From Pyxicephalus adspersus (lineage: Eukaryota > Chordata > Amphibia > Anura > Pyxicephalidae), in the NCBI RefSeq assembly GCF_032062135.1, contig NC_092860.1, forward strand, positions 71,438,668 through 71,502,667: a DNA stretch of 64,000 nucleotides. The letters run 5' to 3'. Shown piece after piece: positions 48,101-58,385 of this stretch. The notes under the pieces are model-generated. The model made no database searches and had not been told where the DNA came from. It worked only from the letters and a program-made list of their open reading frames with translations. The first letter of the stretch is position 1, and every line of letters starts with the position of its first letter. A program made the translations under genes and the position numbers.

Positions 48101-51100
48101 TCAACCAGGTTTACTGATGAAAGTGTATCCTCTTCAGCCTTGGAGAGCTTTAATAAATCAGGCCCAATGTGCCAAATAGCAAAATTGACAAAATGTTTTT
48201 CATACCTGACATTGGGATCTCCACCCTGCTGTAAAATCATTGTCAAACATCTAAGAGCACTCTCACTTTCCTTCCCCGAGGCTAGATGAATAGCTGCAAT
48301 CCCTTCTGGTAGAACTAGATTTGGATCAGCACCACACTTGAGGAGATTTTCAACTTCCCTGGGGTTAAATAAAAACATCAATATTAATTAATTACAATAT
48401 AAAGTGGCAATATGCCCAAATACAATACATCCTACATCAACATCAAGATTTTCTGTTACAATTGTTTTTATTAAGTATAAAATGCATTTCAGTACAGTGA
48501 ACAGTAGCAAAGGATAACGAGGAAGGGTGTTAAGCTGCGTACACACCTGCAATTTTTCTCGTTGGAAAGGATCTTTCACGATCCTTTCCAATGAGAAAAG
48601 ACTGCAAGATGCATGAACGATGCTGTACATACAGCACCGTTCATGCTCTATGGAGAGGGGAGGGGGAGAGCGACGGAGCAGCACCCTGCTGAGCGCTCTC
48701 CCCTTCCCTTTCATTAGGATCGGTCGTCGTCCATCGTCCATGGATCCGCCAGGACGGTCGTCGGACGATGGACGACGACCGACTGTACACACGGCAGATT
48801 TTCGCCCGATAATTGGCCGATACCGATTATCGGGCGAGAAAAATTTGCCGTGTGTACGCAGCTTTACAGATACATTTTAAGGGATTGCAAATATTACCAT
48901 TGTATTATCAAGAGAGATAAATATCCAAAGCAATGCGAAACCTAATAGGGATTATCATTACAGCAAGCAATTCTTAAAGAACGTCAACCAATTACAAGTG
49001 CCAAACCGCTTCCCTGGAGGTGTTGAGAGAAAAAAACAAGCATAGGAAGAAAGAGAGTGAGATAGAGGGGGAAGAAGGGAGAAGTAGAAGACAGCACTAA
49101 AGGGAAAGGGTATCCGGCCTCAGCTTGATATGAACATCAAGAATTTCATATTTAAAATAAATGTTACTGCAATTCCAAGTTCCAATTTTATTAGTGGATC
49201 CTAAAAAGTAAAATACAGGGATGTCAATACTGACCCCCCCTTGGAAAATGCCAGCTTGAATTACAAAAATCATAACCCAGGAATTCAATGCATTAATGAC
49301 TGACTGGATTACTACTTGGACACTGACTCATAACAAGTATAGAGATTGGGAAAATTGGAAAAAAAAGACGTCCTGGACTCCATACATACTTGTTTGGGTC
49401 AGAGAGGATTTTTTTTTTTCACTTTTGCAGAAGAGGTCAGCACAGACACACTCCATAGTATGGTTATGCTTGTAATAGTTTTCGATTAACTAGTTCATGG
49501 ACTCTGATCCCATAACAGTGCTCTATTGCCTTTTTTAGCCTTCATTGCATGGCTACACTGATTTATCTTTACTGCACTTTCTCTTTTAGTCAAAAACTGA
49601 AAAAAAAGTCGAATTCAGTTTACAAAAACATACCTAAAAAAGCAATACCTAAACATTTTTTAAAAAATGGGGCTTAGTTTTTAAAACAAGGAATCTGACA
49701 CTACTTTGTGGGAATTGAATACTTTAATTCAATTGGACCGTAAAGATTCCCACAAGGGAATGTTTAAGTGAATGTATAATTCCCAGTATTATAAATAGAG
49801 CTCCGGAGATGTGTCTAATTTTCACCAAACTCTGTAACTTTATAACAACAAAATATAATATTACCCCTAAGACATCAAATATTGGTGAAATTGAACTTTT
49901 GTCATTGTTACCAGTGACAGATGAATGGTGAGCACTGTACACACATGGTGGTGTTAGCTGTAGAGCAGGGGTCGGCTAACTCTGGCCTTTAGGCCAGGTA
50001 CTGCCTATCAGGTAGTTCGTTCTGGCCTAACCCCCCCTGGCAGATCCAGCCTAATGCCGGCTGGCAACCTGTGGATCGGCCAGGGGTGCGTTAGGAACCA
50101 CCAGAGCCACCTCCTTGCTGTGGCTCCCCTATGTATCTCGGCAGGCCTGATACTTCTGCCGCTGCGGTAAATTGGGAACACTCCCTGAAGGGAAATCCCT
50201 CTCCTCCACAATACATATAGAGGAGAGGGATTTCACTTCAGGGGGCATTCCCTGGTGGTGGGCAGAGCCATTAGGGCAGGACTCAGAGTCCGGCCTAGTG
50301 TGCTCTTGCCCACCCCCACCCTGGCCTGGCCTAGTGGCCATAAAAGTTTGCCGACCCCTGCTGTAGAGCTATCATGCCACATTATACAAATAATTTAAAG
50401 CGAGCTATACTTGTCTTTTTGTTTTTATTTTTACAACATACTCAGCTTTCCTGCTGCCCCACACAGCCAAATACCACACTAATCCTAAAAAAAAAAATCC
50501 TATCCATAAGTCCTTACTAAAGCCAACTCCAGGGGTGTTGATATCCTGGTTCCCCAACAGCTCCCATTAGTTTTTGCCTACTGACCCTCATGGTTGGAGG
50601 TCAAAAAGAAAGACTAGAGCTGCAGGGTGCCAAGCAGACTGATACTCCTAGAAGTGTCAGTTTCAGCAGAAGATTTTGCTGGAATCAAAGGGCATTGGCA
50701 CCCAAAAACCTAAGCATTTTCTTTTAACTTGCGTAGCCTAATTGGAGTTTTATAAATTAAACTAAAGTTTTCAGTAATCTGTCTGACCTGCCTGATCGCA
50801 GGTTTCCGGAGTCAAAGATAACAGTGCATGTGCAGCGTCAGCTCTGGCTGCAAGGGAAACTCGACAATTCTGGCTTCCCCTGCATGTTCTTCGATGACTG
50901 GAGTTATGTCACCCAAAGCGGCTAATCAAGACGACTGACAGCCATTTGTAGGAAGAAGAAAAGAAGAGGGTGGCACCCTGCTCTTGAACAGATTGTTGAG
51001 TCGTGTGCGTTTAGTTCCAATTTAATGATAGTAATGTTAATGTAAATCTTCACCCCTTAAGTATACTGTGCATATTGCCACATCACTAGTGTGCCCTCCT

Positions 51101-51804
51101 CCAGCAAAGCCATGTCTGTATCCTTGTTGCTGCCCCTGCCAGTCTTCCTCAAGGCCCGGCATCTCCAACCTCTGTCCATGGTCAGCCAGTGATGTGCCTC
51201 AGGGGTCCAGGGCCCATTCCCTACATACACCACAGGCAATGTATCCACAATAAAATGCATTTTACTTTACAGAAAACACTTTCTCAACCCTATTTATTTA
51301 TTTTTTTCCAGTACAATACTCTGAAGGATTTAATGCATTATAAATACATACTTATGTTGTATGTTATTTATGTTGTTTATTATTGTTACATTATATACTT
51401 ATATTGGAGTCTATACAATGGCAGGTGGACATGATTCCAAAATAAGTTCTGCAATCTAAGTGTGGGGATGAGGGGGGGGGGGTGTGACCTATCCCTCACA
51501 CTACAGTGACCACACCAATCACTAAAACATTCATGTAAATACAAATCAGACAAAACAAATAGAAGCCCAGAGGAGGTAATGCCCTCACTTCCTGTATACA
51601 TTACACAACTATAAACATGTCTGGACATGAAGCTGTCATAAACAAGCAGCGTGTGACTGTGTGACATTTCCATGGATAAAGCCCTCACACTGACAGCTAG
51701 GGGAGCTGTGTGCAGTGTCATTAATAGGAGCTGGGCCAGCACAGTTCTTACTTTGCGTCTTCATTCTCCACAGCTTCACACAGCTTCTTCGCCAGAGCCG
51801 CCAT
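38970..51804 (-). CDS. ANKLE1: ANKLE1, ankyrin repeat and LEM domain endonuclease, complete 9-exon coding region
   Basis: Seen: nine exons join as 51804-51752, 48358-48206, 46323-46218, 46128-46017, 45840-43456, 42604-42430, 41534-41375, 40388-40259 and 39142-38970. Each intron is GT..AG, phases agree at every junction, and the total of 3447 nt gives 1148 residues plus TGA. Order: ankyrin repeats (about 17-135), a long Ser/Thr/Glu-rich linker (about 142-880), LEM domain (about 888-930), GIY-YIG-type nuclease (about 980-1148). Family knowledge: ANKLE1 (LEM-3 in nematodes) is a metazoan GIY-YIG endonuclease that cuts branched DNA and has been linked to chromatin-bridge resolution at the midbody; its usual neighbours are not visible here. 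The start is the only ATG before the ankyrin frame, in a good context (GAGGATGG). The protein is much longer than the roughly 600-residue human form because of exon 5. No disabling change was found, so I infer a functional gene. Confidence 0.95.
39965..40175 (+). mobile_element. hAT-like MITE family A, degraded copy in ANKLE1 intron 8
   Basis: AATGGAATCCCTGAA and CACAGTACATTAGTGTAGTG with GTCAGTGGAAAGAATG match the insides of the copies at 24567 and 53024. Its terminal repeats are lost. Confidence 0.55.
40259..40388 (-). CDS. ANKLE1: ANKLE1 coding exon 8, catalytic glutamate segment
   Basis: Acceptor TTTTTAG ends at 40389; donor GTAAGA starts at 40258. It encodes CPKVQHIVDIWRSGQGVLSL then VEAYTREACMVDAIG. 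The Glu of REACMVDAIG (about residue 1084) sits where GIY-YIG enzymes carry the metal-binding acid. Length 130 nt, phase 0 in and 1 out. Confidence 0.97.
41375..41534 (-). CDS. ANKLE1: ANKLE1 coding exon 7, YIG-position nuclease core
   Basis: Acceptor TTTAG ends at 41535; donor GTACTG starts at 41374. It encodes LRTFVQAVFYVGKGKRARPY then CHLYESLTHY. YVGKG (about residues 1022-1026) is the YIG-position motif, and the following basic residues and Tyr/His match the catalytic surface of the family. Length 160 nt, phase 2 in and 0 out. Confidence 0.97.
42430..42604 (-). CDS. ANKLE1: ANKLE1 coding exon 6, LEM to nuclease junction and GIY-like strand
   Basis: Acceptor TATTAG ends at 42605; donor GTAACA starts at 42429. 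It encodes LALRTYNIPDCNHDEELL, then EFDQPDKTKKWREGVLKSSF and NYLLLDPR. The KSSFNYLLLDP strand corresponds to the first (GIY-position) strand of the nuclease and is close to the mammalian sequence. Length 175 nt, phase 1 in and 2 out. Confidence 0.96.
43456..45840 (-). CDS. ANKLE1: ANKLE1 coding exon 5, long disordered linker plus LEM domain
   Basis: Acceptor CCTCAG ends at 45841; donor GTAGGA starts at 43455. The 2385-nt exon is open throughout and encodes about 795 residues rich in Ser, Thr, Asn and Glu, with no predicted globular fold by eye. The short element SVWLTEDGDTESS (near residue 727) resembles WLTEDE in mammalian ANKLE1. The last 50 residues are the LEM domain, seen as YRLSNDEIARRLRGLGEDPG (residues 890-909) followed by TRKVCILLLDKRL. 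LEM domains bind the chromatin protein BAF in the family; that is not shown here. Phase 1 in and 1 out. Confidence 0.96.
46017..46128 (-). CDS. ANKLE1: ANKLE1 coding exon 4, last ankyrin repeat
   Basis: Acceptor TATAG ends at 46129; donor GTAAAT starts at 46016. It encodes DGNSALDLALMEKN and then EYNERNEDICPDQIH, the degenerate final ankyrin repeat and the start of the linker. Length 112 nt, phase 0 in and 1 out. Confidence 0.93.
46218..46323 (-). CDS. ANKLE1: ANKLE1 coding exon 3, ankyrin repeat
   Basis: The acceptor is AG at 46325-46324 and the donor GTGTGT starts at 46217. It encodes SIEELTPVHVAASWGC followed by LLRKGGDPNVQDQ, a canonical ankyrin repeat with the TPVHVAA signature. Length 106 nt; it restores phase 0. 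Confidence 0.95.
47943..48165. mobile_element. Palindromic MITE in ANKLE1 intron 2
   Basis: The left end GGGCTGATTTATTAAAGCTT and right end, read in complement, GGGCCTGATTTATTAAAGCT are the tips of arms of about 70 bp that both include GAGGATACACTTTCATCAG. A central unpaired part holds GTTCAAAACATATGCTAGC. The target duplication is unclear. It lies directly downstream of exon 2 without touching the donor. Confidence 0.7.
48206..48358 (-). CDS. ANKLE1: ANKLE1 coding exon 2, ankyrin repeats
   Basis: The acceptor is AG at 48360-48359 and the donor GTATGA at 48205. It encodes an ankyrin repeat with the motif LLKCGADPNLVL, then a second with AAIHLASG and LQQGGDPNVR. The GADPN and GGDPN turns are typical of ANKLE1. 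Length 153 nt, phase 2 in and 2 out. Confidence 0.95.
48533..48863. mobile_element. TWA-target palindromic MITE, copy 4, second subfamily (ANKLE1 intron 1)
   Basis: Starts AGCTGCGTACACACCTGCAA and ends GTGTGTACGCAGCT, with TTA on both sides (48530-48532, 48864-48866). The outer 15 bp match copies 1-3, but the inside differs (AAAGGATCTTTCACGATCCT, CATCGTCCATGGATCC), defining a second subfamily. Confidence 0.8.
49966..50360. mobile_element. hAT MITE, family B, with perfect 8-bp target duplication (ANKLE1 intron 1)
   Basis: CTGTAGAG occurs directly before (49958-49965) and after (50361-50368) the element. Ends CAGGGGTCGGCTAACTC and, in complement, CAGGGGTCGGCAAACTT are typical of hAT elements. 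A central hairpin pairs AAATCCCTCTCCTC with GAGGAGAGGGATTT (50195-50233). No transposase. Confidence 0.9.
51752..51804 (-). CDS. ANKLE1: ANKLE1 coding exon 1 (start codon)
   Basis: ATG at 51804-51802 opens a 53-nt coding segment reading MAALAKKLCEAVENEDA plus two bases. It ends at a GTAAGA donor (GT at 51751-51750). With exon 2 it forms the first helix leading into the ankyrin repeats. Phase at the 3' end is 2. Confidence 0.88.
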
Positions 51805-52160
51805 CCTCAATGCAGGAACAAGCAAATCTCAGAGCGGGCACACACGGCGCATTGTATGACCGGGGCATGGACGTATTCCGATAACGTGCGGTAAGCTAAT
51901 GTAAAGGCGGTCTCGCTCCATTCGGTGTCGGAGCCATCACCATATGCTATTGTTGACTACAGTGAGCACAGGCCATTCAAACTTCCCTCGCTAGCCATTG
52001 AACGATAAGCTTTCGCCTTGACACCACATAACCACGCCCACTTTACACAGTCGATGCTCGGCTCTCCAATCACCGTTCAGCTCCGCCCCTTTAGGGGAAT
52101 ATGACGGGTGTGGTGAACATTCTCCTTAGTAGCGGCCGAAGTAAGTTTGTGTGACGGTCA
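51805..52160 (-). promoter_or_regulatory. Likely ANKLE1 promoter / 5' UTR region
   Basis: The 350 bp upstream of the ANKLE1 ATG are richer in G+C and CpG than the surroundings. They contain a GC box (CTCCGCCCC, 52081-52089), a CACGCCC box near 52034 and a CCAAT box at 52066-52070, with no clear TATA box. A consensus splice donor (GAAGTAAGT) on the opposite strand near 52140 leaves room for a divergent transcript. The transcription start is not determined; the call is inference from position and composition. Confidence 0.45.
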
Positions 52161-52182
52161 GTGACAGAGATACTTATCAACT

Positions 52183-52252
52183 ACAGGTGTCTTGTGAGAA
52201 AATCCTACCTCGGAGTACGTACTACCTGATTTTCTCATAGGACACCTCTGCA
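52183..52252. repeat. Perfect-arm hairpin upstream of ANKLE1
   Basis: AGGTGTC and TGAGAAAATC on the left pair with GATTTTCTCA and GACACCT on the right, around a loop of about 20 bp. No terminal duplication found. Confidence 0.7.
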
Positions 52253-53023
52253 ATCAGCTGCTCCCGCCTTGCACTGTGAGATAATCTCACCCCTCCTACA
52301 GGAGCAGCATGAGAGTTGTGTCCATATAGCTGTTCCCATGTTTAAACCTTCATAACTAATGCTAACCACTGAGCTCCTGTGCTGGTTTGTGGTTGACGAT
52401 AAGGTTGCAGTGGGGTTACCCCTTCTTGCCATGGAACCTTCGAGGAAACTCGGCCAAGAAGCCCAGTGCCGCTCACCACGGTCTGGACTGAAATCGGCAG
52501 GTGGTGCGTGGGACTGAGCGGCTGGTGGGGTACCTGTTCACCCCAAACCCCAATTTCCCGGGAACAGAGGGATGTTGGCAACTGAAAATGTGGGAGCCAG
52601 TAGGAAACCCCTTTTGCCCCCCCCCCCCACCCCCATTAAATGTTTTTACCCATTATATCATGCTACCCTGTCACACAGCTCTCCCTTTACTCCCTATGAA
52701 CCCCAATTACTCTGTAAGAAAAGGGAAATTTGCACGTGCCGGACTCTTGTGCCGGGATTACACGTTCACCAGTTATTCACATAACAAGGAGTATGATAAA
52801 GTGTGTTACTGCGTCTTAGTCCAGTCAAAAAGCATATGAATAGGTTGCTATGTAGCTACGTTGTCCCCAATTACATTCATATATACCAAGACTGTCATAG
52901 AAGAGCTGGTAAATACTGCAAATATGTTTAAATCTCCAAACACCTTGAGAAGAAAATGCAAATTGCCCAATACAAAAAATGCAGGGTTTGCTGTGATACT
53001 TTTTCCTCCAATGAAGTCCAGAC

Positions 53024-53258
53024 CAGTGTTTCTCAATCAGGGTTTCTCCACAGGTTCCTAGGTGTTCCCTAAGTTAATAGCAATTTGTTACTCTCAGGAC
53101 AATTACCGCTGACACCAGGGATCTTTTTGACTATTTGTAAGGGTTACATTCTTTCCACTGGCCAATTCTAATGTACTGTAAGTTGTGAATTTTTTAGCAG
53201 GGGTTCCCTGAAAGTATTATCAAGGGTTACCGTATGTTACATAGGTCGAGAAACACTG
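53024..53258 (-). mobile_element. hAT-like MITE, family A, best-preserved copy
   Basis: Ends CAGTGTTTCTCAATCAGG and, in complement, CAGTGTTTCTCGACC. The flanks GTCCAGAC and CCCCAGAC (53016-53023, 53259-53266) match at 6 of 8. The inside, in complement, matches the copies at 24567 and 39965. Confidence 0.75.
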
Positions 53259-53362
53259 CCCCAGACCCAGTCTCCTAGTTTGTGGTGAAACTGGATCTGG
53301 AGAGATGATGGCGGCTGCCATTACAGAACTCCTTGTAAGGAATGCTAACTGCCTGGATGTAA

Positions 53363-53613
53363 AGCCGCATACACACGTGCAATAATAATCTTTCACGATC
53401 CTTTCCAGCGACTATTATTGCACGATGCATGAACGAGTGCTGTACATACAGCGACGGAGCGGCACCCTGCTGCACGCTCTCCCTCTTCACTTGCATTTTG
53501 ACCACTCGTCGTTCATCGTCCGTGGATCCACCAGGACGGACAGTCGGACAATGAACTACGCGCGCTTTACACACTTCAGATTCGTGTCCGATATCAGCCC
53601 AAATAAAAATTTG
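53363..53613. mobile_element. TWA-target palindromic MITE, copy 5, second subfamily, right end lost
   Basis: Begins AGCCGCATACACACGTGCAA after TAA. The inside matches copy 4 (TTTCACGATCCTTTCC, GTGCTGTACATACAG, CGTCCGTGGATCC). The last 20 or so bases, including the right terminal repeat, are absent. Confidence 0.7.
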
Positions 53614-54780
53614 TATTTTTAAAAATGCCAGAAATTTTCTCTATTGTCCCTCTTTGTCTAGATGGTTAGGAAGGTTTTTTGTTTTCTGCATTATTTTAGG
53701 GATATGGCATTCTTCTGATCTATCTTCCTAGGGGATCTATCATTACATTTTTTCTATTGATACCTATGTCACATACTTCAGAATGTTGTGGGATTCTACA
53801 AATTGATCCTCATTGTAAGTATTTTAAAAACTTCTGGGAAATGCCAAATAAATAAATTTTATTAGAAGAATTATTATTATAAATCAAATAAATGTTGTTA
53901 TTTTTTGTAGAATTATCTGTATCCCTCCTGAAGAAGTGGTTGTATCCACGAAGCGCATCGATGACATTCATAAACGTATCACGTGAAGGAGTGATACAGA
54001 AAGCTATGTTTTGTAACCATATTTTGATCTTAATATTTTACATTAAAGCTGTTTTAACCATGAGAAATGTGGTGAAAGCAAAATTAATTATTTGGAAAAC
54101 TATGTGTATACAAAGAAAGATTCTTTGCTATGTGCCTTAAAAGTCCCACCTGTGTTCCCCTCAATCAATTATTTTCAATTGTGGCAACATCGCAAGTTAG
54201 TGTGTGTACTAGGCTTGATGCACAGTTTGTACTGTTAGAAATCAAGCTGTTATTATTGTTTTGCTTTTTGTCACACCCGAAACTTGTGTAAAAAATACAT
54301 TTGGAGGAACACACAACTATATGCATACAAATCTATTTGTGTAATTAAAGGAGGATGTGTTTTTTTTGTGTGTGATGTGTTAAACAACCTTTTAAATCAC
54401 TCAAAAACATTAACGTATTAAAGTGTGTGTTTATATTTGCATTTACACAATTTTTTGAAGGGAAAGTTATTTTCTAAATGTTTGACTAGTACACAAATGT
54501 GTTTATGTTTGCAGTTACATATTTTTAAAATGAGAGTTTTAAATCTTAGTTTTCCGGCATTTTCTAACAACCAAATTCATGTCACCATAATAACTCTCCC
54601 ATCATAAAAAAAAAAGTATGCAAGTGTGTCCTTACAACATCCTTATACATCCTTGTCCTTATATTTACAACTACACTATTTTGCAAGTGAAAAGAAAAAG
54701 AGAAATTTTGTTTTTCTAAAATTAAACTACAGGTACACTATTTTGATGTAAAAGGGTGGTATTTTTTACTAATTATGTGA
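53614..54780. other. AT-rich stretch with one GAAGCGC hairpin motif
   Basis: CCTGAAGAAGTGG pairs across a loop with CCACGAAGCGCAT at 53927-53960. Otherwise no gene or element recognised. Confidence 0.4.
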
Positions 54781-54789
54781 CATGTTCCA

Positions 54790-55610
54790 ACAAACAAGTT
54801 CTCTGGTTAGGCTGAAAAAAGACATAAGTCCATCAAGTTCAACCACTAGGGAAATAAACATATCCCAGATATAAAACCCTATACGACATAGTTGGTCCAG
54901 AGGAAGGCAAAAAAACCCTGGTACAATTTGCTTCAACAGGGGAAAAAAATTCCTGATTCCATCAGGCAATTGGATGTTCCCTGGATCAACAGTCTCTGTT
55001 ATCTTTACGTGAAATCCTTAATACCCGGTTATATTCTGTGCCTCTAGAAAAGCATTCAGATTTTTCTGAAAGCAATCTATAGTAGTTGCTGAAACTACTT
55101 CCTGAGGCAGCTGATTCCACATTTTCACAGACCTAACAGTGAAGAATCTCTTCCTTATCCAGAGCTTAAACTTCTTTTCCCCCAGACGCAAGCAGTGCCC
55201 CCTTGTTTTTTGTAATGATCTCAAAATGAATAATAGGGAAGGGAGTTCTCTATTTGTATTTTTATACAGGGTGATCATATCCCCCCTAAACGTCTCTTCT
55301 TAAGGGAGAATAGATTCATTTCAGCTAATCTCTCCTCATAGCTGAGCTCCTTCATTCCCTTTACTAATTTAGTTACCCTTCTCTGCACTCTCTCCAATTT
55401 CACAATGTCCTTTTTGTGAACTGGTGCCCAAAACTGGACTGCATATTCCAGATGTGGTCTGACCAATGCTTTGTACAGGGGCAGGATTATGTCTCTATGG
55501 CCCAACTCAAACCAGTTCTTCTTCTCAGGCACACATAGGCCAATTTCCATGAATAGTGTTCTTTTTCTTCCTGCCATTGGCAAATCCCACACGCTTTCTG
55601 AAGCAGTCCA
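54790..55610 (-). mobile_element. CR1 LINE 3' end (end of RT, C-terminus, 3' UTR)
   Basis: Minus strand: [18 protein letters not shown], then [15 protein letters not shown] and [20 protein letters not shown] (55500-55280), typical of the CR1 RT thumb. A second frame (55278-55018) holds VRSVKMWNQLPQEVVSA and the usual CR1 C-terminus. The 3' UTR contains TTGAACTTGATGGACTTATG (54844-54825), a mark of CR1 in tetrapods. A frameshift near 55275 breaks the ORF, and the element is 5'-truncated as usual for CR1. Confidence 0.85.
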
Positions 55611-55689
55611 CAATGAGCAGTTTAAAAATCTGTTTCAGCATTATGTCTCAAAGTTGTTAATGGAGGACGTAAAACAAGAGGTAGAGAAT

Positions 55690-56530
55690 GAAGACATTTT
55701 ATGCACTTAGGTATGCCACTGAATGCCCTTCACAATTGACTACTTGAGACAGCACTGCTCCCAAGCCTACCTCGAAGGCATCTATTTGGATTAGGTACTC
55801 CTTCTTTTAGTCAGAGGTAATTAGAAGCCGGCACTTACATAATGCTGCCTTCAGGTCTTGGAAAGGTCTTTCAGCCTCCTGGGACCATGAAACCGCCCCT
55901 GTTTGTTGCTCTTTTGTGATATCTGTCATTAGGGCCACTAAGGTTGCAAAAATAAGCTAAGCCTGCAAAAACCCACGATACCTCAAATAGCTTTCACCTG
56001 CTTTTTGTTCCTGGGATTGGGCCCCTCCTAAATAGCCTTCACTTTTGATAACCTCCTTCAATGCCCAGTTGGTGGGCCTCCTCCAACCCTATTGCACATT
56101 TTTTTGGGGTTGGCCATTGGACCAGCCTTCCAAATTCATTCCAGGACAGCCTGCACCCGGGGCAGATGACTTTTCCAGTCTGGACTAAAACTGTTGTCAA
56201 TGTGACTGAGGCATACTTTCGATGAAGCTTTTATGCAGTTCATCATTTGCAAACAGTAGCTTGAATGCCGATGCCCTTCTGGCATGGAGAAAGCAGTTTT
56301 TAATTTGGCCTCATCAGTTTAGGGTACCTGCTAGTAACCCTAGGGTGATGGTGTACCTGGCTAGTCCTAGCCTCTCTATGAGCTCACCCACCCTGGGCAT
56401 AGGGTATGCATTGAATTTGTAAATCTCATTTAATTTTCTGAAATCATTACAAAATAGGATGCTAACATCCAGCTCCAACATTCTGCCAAATCTCCTCAGA
56501 GACTGCCTGACCTGAGCCTCGGGGACCCTG
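55690..56530 (-). mobile_element. Ty3/gypsy remnant: reverse transcriptase to RNase H
   Basis: Minus-strand pieces: FCNDFRKLNEIYKFNAYPMP then RVGELIERLGLARY (56450-56350), then SWSQEAERPFQDLKAALCKC (55890-55830) and IDAFEVGLGAVLSQVV (55780-55735). This is the gypsy order of RT motifs followed by the RNase H start. The RT catalytic box is lost in a deletion, and stops are present. Confidence 0.75.
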
Positions 56531-56534
56531 TGAG

Positions 56535-58380
56535 GTTTAATGTGGACTTTGTGACGTTTAATGTGGACACAATGTCAAGTTTTTTTAATGTTCTGTACTT
56601 CTGTACTTCAATACTGTATAGAATGAAGAAATAGAGCAACACAACAACTGACATAAAGGAAGGAAGAATATGAGTTATACAAGTTCAGTATCCTGGGAGA
56701 GGAGCAAGTGCTCTAAAACCAACCAGGTTTTTTTTTTAGCAACAGCTTCAGGCCATTCTCGTCTGTCAGCAGAGGTACACAGGAACAGCTGCAGCCCCTG
56801 CTAGGTCTATTCACAGGACCATTGCTGCCTAGGCATTCGGTCACACTTTCCTTCTGAAATAACAATTGTCATTTGCAACATTTGCTAGCAGTACTTTAAC
56901 CAGGGAAGGAGCTAATGCAACTTGGGAATCACATGCATGATAAACTATTTGAAGATCCACCACTCAATTCTGTGGAGATAATGTTTGTCCCAGAGAAAAG
57001 AGCAATTGTCTGACCCTTCTTTATCTCCCGCTGCTACATCCTCCACCCCAATTTTCACCTTCATACCGTAAAAGTGGCCTTTAGTACCATTACTCATGGA
57101 GGCATTTTTTGTATGGGTCTGACCAGGAGTTTGATCTTATCTATCTCCAGCAGTGATGAGGACCACAGTTGCAGAACCAGAAATGGCAAGCAGAGACTGC
57201 AAATTCAGCCACCATCACCTTACCACATTGAGATCTACTTCAGATTTGCTTTATTACTGTATAACACCCAACCAAAACAACCATACAACTTGTCTTTCAG
57301 GATGCTAAAAGTGCAGCTCTTACAAACACTGGTAGACACACTGGTAGCCCCTGAGGTCTCCAGCTCCATATAACAATCTGAACTGGCAAATTCCTTTTAT
57401 TTGGACTTGGTAAGTGTTGCACAGCCACCTGCAATCCTGTCCTGGTAAAGGGATGGAGTGTTTGGCCCACCCATTCCATCCACTACACTCCAGACCTGGA
57501 GTCCAAATAAGGATCTGTACAGCAGCAGTTCTCTTCCCCAGGTAAAATTAAAGAAGATGCTTCTAAATACCCACTAAATTGTGCCTCACATACCTCACAA
57601 TGCTACAATATGCACACATACATACACAAATACACATACATATGAAGCCAAGCAGCAACAAGCAAGAACACTTGTATCTGATACAGAAGTACATCACAGT
57701 ACAAGAAAAACAGTAGTTTACCATTCCTTCAGATTACTGGCTCTTGTGCCTCAATTTTCCAGGGGGCAATGGCTATGTCCCGCAATATAGATTGTTCCTT
57801 TTTTTTGTCAGTAAACCTGCAAAGTACCTGCAACAGTAACTCAAAATAATCACGTTACAACCAAGGTATTCAGAAGAGTATTTTTTAATGCACAACACAT
57901 TGATCCTTGAAGGAGATGGGCTAGAGTAGCAGGAAATAACACAATGCCATTCCTGATAGCTAAGAACAATTTGTGAGGAGCGGGCAGGTGATTTTCCCTG
58001 TTTCAGCCTCCCCTCTGCATGCTCTCCCTCCCTGCCCCATCCAACGGCAGCCTGGGACATAGACAGACTCCATCCATCTTGGGGACTGTGGTTACCAAAC
58101 CCTCCACAGAGCCCCACCCCATCATTTTTTTAAGTGCTCTTTGAAAGATTTGGCAATCTGCTCTTTGGAGACTCCCTCTACCTGAAACTCCTTAAGGTCC
58201 CTGTGGGACCAAATGTGAGGGTAACAGCACCCACCTTGCCTACTTACCTACCACTTGTATACTCAGGACTGGAACTCTCGATAGTGGTTACCCTACATGC
58301 CAGCGGTTTCTATCAGTACCTCCTGCACTTCCCTTTACCAGTGCACCAATTAATATACTACCCCGCATGGTAACGTCCTC
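56535..58380. other. Non-coding stretch, possible L1 5' UTR at its right end
   Basis: No coherent protein seen. The G+C-richer part from about 57900 to 58380 adjoins the L1 ORF1 and may be its 5' UTR. Confidence 0.4.
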
Positions 58381-58385
58381 AGGAT

